From JANQKX01 sp039028695 (GTDB lineage Bacteria > Pseudomonadota > Alphaproteobacteria > Kiloniellales > Kiloniellaceae): a DNA stretch of 21,482 bases. Both the position numbers and the translations under genes were made by a program. The notes under the pieces were generated by a model that worked only from the letters and a program-made list of their open reading frames with translations, was not told where the DNA came from and did no database searches. Location of the stretch: NCBI GenBank assembly GCA_039028695.1, contig JBCCHN010000086.1, positions 1 to 21,482 on the forward strand, given 5' to 3'. Each line of letters begins with the position of its first letter. Position 1 is the stretch's first letter. Positions 15,747 through 21,482 of the stretch are shown one piece after another.

Positions 15747-16367
15747 TTGAAGATCGATGTCCGACGGCTCTTTGCAACTCCTATGGCAAGTTTTCTCGTG
15801 CCGGGCGCTGATGGACTGTGTTCCGATTTGAAGGCGCGTATATTGGCCCGCACTAAAACGGAGGCGGGGCGCCAGCATAGTAATTTGGGCGGTTGGCAGT
15901 CCGGTTTCGACTTAGCCGATTGGGGTGGCCCGGGGATCCGCCAGCTTCTGGAGATTTTGATCGGTACGGCCAATCAACTGACCATAGGACGGGATGGGCA
16001 GCCAATATCGCCTGCCTGGAAGGCGGTTTGCTGGGCGAACGTAAATCAAGAGGGGCACGGCAACGAGTTCCACACTCATCCGGGCTGCTTCTGGTCGGCG
16101 GTATTTTACGTGGATGACGGCGGTATCGGCGGCACTGCGAGTCTGGGGGGAGAGTTCGAGGTTCAAGACCCCAGGGGGGTGGCTCCCGCCATGTATGCCC
16201 CTCACCTCACCATCAAGGGACCGGACGGCCCGTCACTTGGAGCCTCGGAGCTTTTGCGGCCCCGGAGCGGCCTTATGGTGATTTTCCCCAGTTGGCTGTC
16301 GCATGGCGTAAGGCCTTACAATGGGCATCAAACGCGCATCTCCATCGCCTTTAACCTAAGCCTCTAG
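15747..16367 (+). CDS. Putative 2OG-Fe(II) oxygenase (TIGR02466-like)
   Basis: A 206-residue protein resembling the family of putative 2-oxoglutarate/Fe(II) oxygenases (2OG-FeII_Oxy_5). The N-terminus LFATPMASFLVPG matches the family opening LFxTPV. The core has candidate iron ligands in EFHTHPGCFWSAVFYVDD (His109 or His111) and in FPSWLSHGVRPY (His186). Arg197 in TRISIAFN is the likely contact for the 2-oxoglutarate carboxylate. The start is TTG 15747, chosen because GAGGAG stands nine bases upstream and because the next ATG would remove the family N-terminus. Substrate is unknown. It converges on proW with an inverted repeat between. It stands alone and gives no pathway hint. Confidence 0.83.
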   Translation: MKIDVRRLFATPMASFLVPGADGLCSDLKARILARTKTEAGRQHSNLGGWQSGFDLADWGGPGIRQLLEILIGTANQLTIGRDGQPISPAWKAVCWANVNQEGHGNEFHTHPGCFWSAVFYVDDGGIGGTASLGGEFEVQDPRGVAPAMYAPHLTIKGPDGPSLGASELLRPRSGLMVIFPSWLSHGVRPYNGHQTRISIAFNLSL

Positions 16368-16379
16368 GCGGGGTTTTTC

Positions 16380-16438
16380 CACCGGCCCTGCCCCTGCCGG
16401 ATAATGGCAGGAGCAGGATCGATAGAAAGAGGCCGGTG
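16380..16438. terminator. Long stem-loop between the convergent oxygenase gene and proW
   Basis: An inner 12-base stem (16387-16398 with 16406-16417, one mismatch, 7-base loop) is enclosed by CACCGGCC (16380-16387) and GGCCGGTG (16431-16438). It fills most of the 81-base gap between two convergent genes. Neither side has a proper T-run, so termination would be imperfect or factor-assisted. mRNA 3'-end protection is an alternative. Confidence 0.5.
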
Positions 16439-16448
16439 TCGCCCTGGG

Positions 16449-18020
16449 TCAGTTGCCGGAGACCTTCCTGCGGTACATGCCCTGAGCGATACGGTCGATA
16501 ACCATGGCACAGAACAGGATCGCCAGGCCGCCGAGCAATCCTTGCCCCTTGGCCGCATATTGCAAGGCTTCCAGGATCAATGCACCCAGGCCTTCCGCCC
16601 CGATCAGGGAGGCGATAACCACCATGGAGAGGCTCATGAGAATGGTTTGGTTGATCCCGGTCATGATCGAGGGCATGGCCAGCGGGATTTCCACATTGCG
16701 CATGAGCTGCCACTTGGAACAACCAAAAGCGACCGCCGCCTCCTTGGTTGCTTCAGGCACGCCCCGAACCCCCAATGCAGTCAAGCGAATGACCGGCGGC
16801 ATGGCAAAGATGATGGTCGCCAAAACACCAGGCGGTTTACCGGTGCCAAAGAAGGCAATAATGGGGATGAGATAAACAAAGGCTGGCATTGTTTGCATAA
16901 AGTCCAGCACCGGCTCGGCAAAGGCGTAAGCGCGACGGCTTTTGCCAAACCAAATACCCAGCGGGATGCCAAAGATAATACAGAGCGCGGCACCGGCACC
17001 GATCAGGGCGACGGTGATCATGGAGATCTCCCAGAGCCCCATGAAAGCCAGATATGCCAGGGACGCGGCGGTAAAAATCGCCACCCGTGGTCCGGCCAAA
17101 CGGAAGGCCATGACCACAATGACGACCATCACCACGGGCCAGGGGGTCTCGATGAGAACCACTTCTAAGCCGTCTAGAACGGCCCGAATTGCCAGTGTCA
17201 CACCGTCAAACACATCCCCAAAACGGGTGGCCAACCAATCGAAGCCTTTGTCCCCTGCCCGCGCCCAGTTGGCAAAAATCTCCTTATTAATGGGAAATTG
17301 GGTGATGGGGATGACGCCGCCAAAAAAACCGTCTGTCAGCTTGGCCAAGACCTTATCTGGATCGGAGACCGTGAAGCGAAACAGGGTCAAAGGCCAGATG
17401 GCAATCAGCAAGAAGGCACCGAAGGCCGCACTGCCACGGCTCAAGCCGGCCTGAACCGAAGGGTTCGCCCGCCAACGCAGGTATTGCTTTTCGTAAGCGA
17501 TGTTGGCGTAAAAGCCCTCCAATACCTTTACGGCTACCAAGATGGCGACGCCGATCATCATGATGGTAAAGGCTTCACCAGCCGCGGCTTCAGCCTGTTC
17601 CTTGGCGGATTCAGCCACCCGCTTTAGGTTATCTGCAACTTTCAGTGCCGTATCGGCAGCCGCCTGGTCGCCGGCGGCTAGGGCGTCTTGCGCCTGTTGT
17701 TCGCGTTTGGCGATATTAGTCTGAAGGCGCTCGTAGCGGGCGATTTGATCGGCACCCAACTCACCCCAAAGGCCCCGTCCCAGCTGGACGAAGGCGAAGA
17801 GTTCAAGCACGAGAAAGGTCCAAAAGAACCCCCACGCCCCACGGATGGCACCCCATAGGGGACCAAAAACGGCGGCCATGGTGTTCCAAGACCAGGGAAA
17901 GCCGGTGGTTCCCTGAATTTTTGCAAACTCCGCGGAATAGTATGCTTCGTTTTCCTTGACGAATTCGCCTACGGAACTATCGAGGGACTTGGGTCCCAAT
18001 TCGAGGCCGGTATCACTCAT
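16449..18020 (-). CDS. proW: Glycine betaine/proline ABC transporter permease with N-terminal extension
   Basis: A 523-residue inner-membrane permease of the ProU type, clearly longer than a typical ProW (about 350). The C-terminal 200 residues form the usual permease domain, with the ATPase-contact EAA loop at about 423-459 (EATKEAAVAFGCSKW... then IPLAMPSIMTGINQT). The N-terminus is unusual. Residues 26-80 (YYSAEFAKIQGTT..., SWNTMAAVFGPLWGAIRGAW) look like a DUF2628-type membrane segment. A charged Ala/Glu/Lys/Gln coiled-coil-like stretch follows at 92-148, and another membrane helix at 150-170. Several more helices precede the permease core. ATG 18020 overlaps the proV stop as ATGA, so translation is coupled. 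It imports compatible solutes with ProV and ProX. Confidence 0.92.
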   Translation of the reverse strand: MSDTGLELGPKSLDSSVGEFVKENEAYYSAEFAKIQGTTGFPWSWNTMAAVFGPLWGAIRGAWGFFWTFLVLELFAFVQLGRGLWGELGADQIARYERLQTNIAKREQQAQDALAAGDQAAADTALKVADNLKRVAESAKEQAEAAAGEAFTIMMIGVAILVAVKVLEGFYANIAYEKQYLRWRANPSVQAGLSRGSAAFGAFLLIAIWPLTLFRFTVSDPDKVLAKLTDGFFGGVIPITQFPINKEIFANWARAGDKGFDWLATRFGDVFDGVTLAIRAVLDGLEVVLIETPWPVVMVVIVVMAFRLAGPRVAIFTAASLAYLAFMGLWEISMITVALIGAGAALCIIFGIPLGIWFGKSRRAYAFAEPVLDFMQTMPAFVYLIPIIAFFGTGKPPGVLATIIFAMPPVIRLTALGVRGVPEATKEAAVAFGCSKWQLMRNVEIPLAMPSIMTGINQTILMSLSMVVIASLIGAEGLGALILEALQYAAKGQGLLGGLAILFCAMVIDRIAQGMYRRKVSGN

Positions 18021-19066
18021 GCCTTGCCTCCTTGTATGCCTTTTAGAAGGGTGGACTTGTTTATCACACCCACATCTTCGCCATCGTCATTTTGCACGAC
18101 GATGGGCTGGTTCGATTCGGTTGCCACATCGATTAGGTGGTCCAAGTCCGTGTCATGGGGCACACGTCGCGACTCGCGCAGGTTTTCCCCCTCGCCCGCT
18201 TTGTAGGCATTGATGTCCTCCATAATGGAGTGGGCAAAGACCAGCTTGAGCTTCGAGATCCCTTCGACGAAATCCTTCACGTAGTCGTCGGCTGGCTTGG
18301 TTACGATGTCCTCAGGCGTTCCGATCTGGACGATGAGCCCGTCTTTCATAATGGCAATGCGATTACCGATGCGGATGGCCTCGTCCAGATCGTGCGTGAT
18401 GAAGACGGTGGTTTTGTTCAGTTCTGCCGAAAGAGCCATAAATTGATCTTGAAGCTGGCGTCGGATTAGAGGGTCGAGTGCCGAAAAGGGCTCGTCCATA
18501 AGCAGCACTTCCGGGTCCGAGGCAAGCGCCCGGGCGAGACCCACCCGCTGTTGCATACCGCCGGACAGCTCTTTGGGAAAGCGGTCCTCATAGCCATCCA
18601 GGTTAACCCGGCTAAGGCATTGCTGGGAGACAGCCCAACGTTTGGATTTGGGTTCCCCGCGAATCTGCAGGGGAAAGCCTACGTTGTCGCGGACTGTCCG
18701 ATGAGGCAGCAACGCCATGTGCTGGAAGACCATGCCGATATGCATCGCCCGCATCTCCCGCAGCTCATCGCCGCTGAGCGACAACATATCCTTACCCAAA
18801 ACGGAAATGTTCCCGTAAGTGGGCTCGATCAGACGGTTCAAGTGACGAACCATGGTTGATTTACCGGATCCGGAAAGTCCCATTACGCAAAAGATCTCGC
18901 CCCTTTGCACGCTAAAGGAACAGTCGGCAATACCCACCACACAGGCAAATTTTTCTAAAACCTCGGGCTTGGTCAGCCCTTCGGATTGGACCGCCTGCAT
19001 GGCCTCCTGGGCCCGTTCGCCAAAGATCTTCCAGACGTTCTCGAGTACAATGACGTCTTCGCTCAC
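18017..19066 (-). CDS. proV: Glycine betaine/proline ABC transporter ATPase
   Basis: A 349-residue ABC ATPase of the ProV/OpuAA class. Walker A is GLSGSGKST (63-71), the signature LSGGMQQRV is at 167-175, Walker B is VLLMDEP (186-192) and the switch histidine is His225 in ITHDLDEA. The N-terminal helix region (VWKIFGERAQEAMQ) typical of ProV is present. The C-terminal part (about 280-345, with QPIVVQNDDGEDVGVINKSTLLKGI) looks like one CBS repeat, where related proteins often carry a tandem pair used for osmotic or ionic sensing. The start is GTG 19066 with GGAGG eight bases upstream. It lies 175 bases downstream of proX across a terminator and overlaps proW by four bases. Confidence 0.96.
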   Translation of the reverse strand: MSEDVIVLENVWKIFGERAQEAMQAVQSEGLTKPEVLEKFACVVGIADCSFSVQRGEIFCVMGLSGSGKSTMVRHLNRLIEPTYGNISVLGKDMLSLSGDELREMRAMHIGMVFQHMALLPHRTVRDNVGFPLQIRGEPKSKRWAVSQQCLSRVNLDGYEDRFPKELSGGMQQRVGLARALASDPEVLLMDEPFSALDPLIRRQLQDQFMALSAELNKTTVFITHDLDEAIRIGNRIAIMKDGLIVQIGTPEDIVTKPADDYVKDFVEGISKLKLVFAHSIMEDINAYKAGEGENLRESRRVPHDTDLDHLIDVATESNQPIVVQNDDGEDVGVINKSTLLKGIQGGKA

Positions 19067-19174
19067 CGCAAAGCCTCCCTCGCCAAGAGTTGCTTTTTGC
19101 CCCTTTGTTGGACAGGGGTCGTGTTTTGCAGAGATTGGGCCTTAGATCGGCCGATAAAAAAAGAGTGGTACCCC

Positions 19175-19217
19175 AAAAAAAGAACGCGGCGGCGCCCGAA
19201 GGGGACGCCGCCTTGTT
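19175..19217 (-). terminator. Intrinsic terminator between proX and proV
   Basis: Read on the minus strand, GGCGGCG (19212-19206) and CGCCGCC (19194-19188) form a stem with CCC/GGG above it and a small bulge, closed by a CTTC-type loop. The flanking GAAC (19217-19214) and GTTC (19185-19182) extend the stem. A run of seven T (19181-19175) follows at once. It starts about 25 bases after the proX stop. Partial read-through would give more ProX than ProVW, the usual need of a binding-protein transporter. Confidence 0.85.
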
Positions 19218-19241
19218 CCTTACCGTATCAACTGCACCGGC

Positions 19242-20198
19242 TTATTGCAGCCATGAGTCGACGACATCCTGGTTGTTGTCCACCCAACTGCGGGCGAATT
19301 CGGCCGGATCCTGCTTCTCGACGACCAAGGCAAAGGTCATTTGAGAAACCGTGTCCGTGTCCAGCTTGACATTCGACAGCATCTTGGCGGCTTCCGGGTG
19401 GGCATCTTCCAAAGCCGAAGCATAGTGGATGTGAAGCCGTGCCAAATCCCATGCCACACCGGCATCGGACTTTTCGAGCCATTCCGGATCGTCTGTCGGT
19501 TGGATCACGTTCCACTTGGCTTCGTCATAGGCTGGCTCTTCCAGAACCACCAGCTCGTGAAGGGCGAACATGTGGTGAGGCGTATAGCAGAAGAAGACAA
19601 TATTGGTGCCCTGGGCGACCGCGTTGTCGACCTCGGCCAGCGCCAAGGTTTCATCCATTTCCTTCAGATCCATGGTTTCGGCATAGCCATAGGACTTGGC
19701 CCGAATTTTTTCCACATTGGTGGAGGCCCAACCCGAGGCACCGATCCAGATGTCGCCCTTACCGTCGCCGTCGGTGTCAAAATTCTTGGCCATGTCCGGA
19801 TCGGTCAGGTCAGAAAGATTTTTGATGCCGGTGGCTTCGGCGGTGCCTTTGGTGACGCACATACCCTGGAAGGCTTCCACGCCATTGGGGTTCTTTTTCA
19901 CAGTACCCTTGTCTTCCACAAAGGTCTGATGAAGGTTGGACTGGTTCGGCAACCAGACTTCCGGGTGCACATGCATGGCGCCGGAATCCATGGCCTCGAA
20001 CACCACCGGGTTGGTGCCGTTTTGCAGTTCGACCTCAAGGCCGAAATTGTCTTCCAAGACCACTTTCAGCACATGGCCGGTGACCCGGACCGACGGCCAG
20101 TTCGGAACGCCGATCACCACGTCAGCCGCCTGGGCATAAGATCCCCACAACAGCGTCGAGGCGACAACGGCACCCGTCAAATACTTGGTAACTTTCAT
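19242..20198 (-). CDS. proX: Glycine betaine/proline substrate-binding protein
   Basis: A 318-residue periplasmic binding protein of the OpuAC/ProX class. A signal peptide (MKVTKYLTGAVVASTLLWGSYAQA) should be cut after residue 24. The mature protein begins ADVVIGVPNWPSVRVTGHVLKVVL, a family-typical opening. PEVWLPNQ, GASGWAST and FFCYTPHHMF carry tryptophan, tyrosine and histidine residues of the kind that cage quaternary amines. A short acidic DTDGDGKGDIWIGA could bind calcium. The frame opens 33 bases earlier, but ATG 20198 gives the correct signal peptide and follows GGGAG. It is first in the proX-proV-proW order. Choline or proline betaine are alternative ligands. Confidence 0.95.
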   Translation of the reverse strand: MKVTKYLTGAVVASTLLWGSYAQAADVVIGVPNWPSVRVTGHVLKVVLEDNFGLEVELQNGTNPVVFEAMDSGAMHVHPEVWLPNQSNLHQTFVEDKGTVKKNPNGVEAFQGMCVTKGTAEATGIKNLSDLTDPDMAKNFDTDGDGKGDIWIGASGWASTNVEKIRAKSYGYAETMDLKEMDETLALAEVDNAVAQGTNIVFFCYTPHHMFALHELVVLEEPAYDEAKWNVIQPTDDPEWLEKSDAGVAWDLARLHIHYASALEDAHPEAAKMLSNVKLDTDTVSQMTFALVVEKQDPAEFARSWVDNNQDVVDSWLQ

Positions 20199-20538
20199 TG
20201 GATGTTTTCTCCCTTTCTCCCTTAGTGCCAAAGAACGTTTATCCCTGGCAATGATCGGGTTCGGCTTTTGCCGGCCCAGTTTATCGTTTTGCAGTATTCA
20301 AGCTCGTTGGGATCCCAGACTATGGGCTCTCAATCCCTGTTATTGGATCGAGTCACGAAATCCGCTTGAAACACTCCCTCAATTTGCACCCTTCTTCAAG
20401 GGCTCACATCTCAGTACCCACAAGAAATCCAGCGCCTTCGGATTTTTTGAAAGCGCTTTCATAAAAGTGTGACAAAGTCTTTATTGTGAGTCAACCGCCG
20501 CTAAAGGCCGCGTGAGGCCCAAAATGGGCGAGCCGAGG
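20199..20538 (-). promoter_or_regulatory. 340-base upstream region of proX
   Basis: No gene is supported between the desaturase stop and proX. A short GCCCA/TGGGC hairpin just after the desaturase stop lacks a T-run. The region holds the 14-base palindrome at 20448-20461 and an isolated TTGACT near 20488 without a matching -10 at normal spacing. It must hold the proX promoter. Confidence 0.4.
20448..20461. promoter_or_regulatory. Perfect 14-bp LacI-family-type operator
   Basis: TGAAAGCGCTTTCA is fully self-complementary with a central CG, the classic layout of LacI/GalR-family operators. It lies 78 bases after the desaturase stop and 250 bases before proX. No LacI-type regulator is in the window. 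Confidence 0.55.
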
Positions 20539-21482
20539 CTATTCGGCGACAGAAACCGGCTCTTTCCAAGTGACCCCTTGATGACGGGTGATTTTCCCCA
20601 ACAAGTCATGGTGAACGGAGAAATACCCCTCGCCTACCGGATGAAGTTGGCCACCGATTTCCGAATGGAGCTTAGGCAGTGCGTGGAAAGGGACCATGGG
20701 GCAAAGATGATGTTCTGCGTGGTAGGACATATTCCAAAAAAGAAAATGCAGCCAGGGCGGCGCCGAGGTCGTGCGGGTATTATGGCGCAGGTCCGGGCCC
20801 TCGTCGCACTCGCCATGCTCGGCAAAACGCAACCAACGCATGAATGGCTCGCCCACAAGCCGGGGAATAATCCAATAAAGCAGCAGTGCCCAAGTTCCCA
20901 GATAAAGCGAGATAATCGCCACGCCACCGTAAAGAAGCAGAATAATGCGAGCTTCCCGAACGGCTTTGGGAATTTCACCTTCCGGCAAATAATAACGCTG
21001 ATCCGGATGGATGCGGCCAAAAGGATGCATAACAAACCATAAAAAGTTCCGCGTCCAAAAGGGTATGCCCAGGGTTAGTTTAATATAATGCCAGAGGTTC
21101 ATGCGCTCGGGCATCATGTCCGGATCCCAGCCGCGCACCTGGGTATAGGTGTGGTGAGTGGCGTGGGCATAACGAAAAAAGGTCGGTGGCACCAAGTAGA
21201 TCAGACAAACAACCCAGTAGACTGCCTCGTTTAGCCACCTCGTGCGGAAGACCGTGCCATGGCTGCACTCGTGCACCGGGGCAAATAAAAAAGCCATTAC
21301 GAAGCCGTGCAAGAATATGGCCGGTACTATCCACCAACTGCCCAAGGCAAGGTGCACGCCAAACCCGGTGAGACCCAGCGCGGCCATATGCCCGAAAAAG
21401 AAGACGAGCCCAGGTCCGTCCTTGCGGGCCATGTAGGGTTTTAGCTGTTTTTTCCCGATGACTTCTTGCCGGCCAAAGGCCA
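20539..21482 (-). CDS. Membrane fatty acid desaturase, N-terminus cut by the window edge
   Basis: A membrane di-iron desaturase of the FA_desaturase family. Counting from the in-frame ATG at 21432, the three histidine boxes are HECSH (54-58), HATHH (90-94) and HAEHH (238-242), with an additional AEHG at 204-207. Hydrophobic stretches near 10-50, 70-85 and 160-192 are membrane helices. The frame stays open upstream to the window edge and reads protein-like (FGRQEVIGKKQLKPY), so the true start is outside. The end ...WKEPVSVAE is at 20539. It would introduce double bonds into membrane lipid acyl chains, or hydroxylate a related substrate. Neighbouring proX is on the same strand but 340 bases away, so they are probably separate units. 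Confidence 0.92.
   Translation of the reverse strand, partial: AFGRQEVIGKKQLKPYMARKDGPGLVFFFGHMAALGLTGFGVHLALGSWWIVPAIFLHGFVMAFLFAPVHECSHGTVFRTRWLNEAVYWVVCLIYLVPPTFFRYAHATHHTYTQVRGWDPDMMPERMNLWHYIKLTLGIPFWTRNFLWFVMHPFGRIHPDQRYYLPEGEIPKAVREARIILLLYGGVAIISLYLGTWALLLYWIIPRLVGEPFMRWLRFAEHGECDEGPDLRHNTRTTSAPPWLHFLFWNMSYHAEHHLCPMVPFHALPKLHSEIGGQLHPVGEGYFSVHHDLLGKITRHQGVTWKEPVSVAE

Noticed and set aside
16404..17168. 254-residue open frame on the plus strand
   Set aside because: It is antisense to proW and very rich in His, Gly, Asp and Gln, the usual mirror of membrane-helix codons.
19341..20225. 294-residue open frame on the plus strand
   Set aside because: It is antisense to proX, which has a clear signal peptide and family motifs; no recognisable domain is seen in the opposite frame.
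1..21482. tRNA genes, CRISPR arrays, insertion-sequence ends
   Set aside because: No cloverleaf, regular repeat-spacer array, transposase gene or flanking target duplication was recognised on either strand.

Overview
The window looks like chromosomal DNA of an alphaproteobacterium, probably a salt-tolerant Rhodospirillales-like organism. This rests on the gene content: serine-cycle type malate-CoA ligase genes, a DUF465/DUF533 pair, an alphaproteobacterial-style proX-proV-proW betaine transporter, and the moderately high GC. No tRNA, rRNA, CRISPR array, insertion sequence or phage gene was seen.

Positions 1-5711 (minus strand) hold a compact C2/C1 carbon module, read from right to left: a two-CBS-domain protein, sga (serine-glyoxylate aminotransferase), mtkA and mtkB (malate-CoA ligase beta and alpha), and ppc (phosphoenolpyruvate carboxylase, cut by the left edge). 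Together they would fix bicarbonate onto PEP, activate malate to malyl-CoA (cleaved by a lyase not in view), and recycle glyoxylate to glycine. The hpr, mtdA and fch genes that usually lie between sga and mtkA in classical methylotrophs are absent here.

Positions 5958-7544 carry a divergent pair: a short-chain dehydrogenase (minus) and a FrnE-like DsbA-family oxidoreductase (plus). After a 430-base leader rich in palindromes comes the conserved stress trio prkA(yeaG)-yeaH-spoVR(ycgB) at 7975-12834. It converges on an OxyR-like LysR regulator that lacks the peroxide-sensing cysteine. Upstream of that regulator lies a sequence that fits the ATAG-N7-CTAT OxyR half-operator.

Positions 14103-16367 (plus) hold a DUF465 coiled-coil protein, a DUF533/TerB-like membrane protein with a terminator, a probable frameshifted orphan gene, and a putative 2OG-Fe(II) oxygenase starting at TTG. 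On the minus strand, 16449-20198 is a glycine betaine/proline ABC uptake system. Its permease ProW carries an unusual N-terminal DUF2628-like and coiled-coil extension, and a strong terminator separates proX from proVW. A perfect 14-base LacI-type palindrome lies upstream of proX. The right edge holds a fatty acid desaturase cut at its N-terminus.

The points most worth a second look are the OxyR-like protein with Arg in place of the peroxidatic Cys, the fused ProW, the partial serine-cycle operon, the frameshifted orphan at 15219-15583, and several untested regulatory structures.
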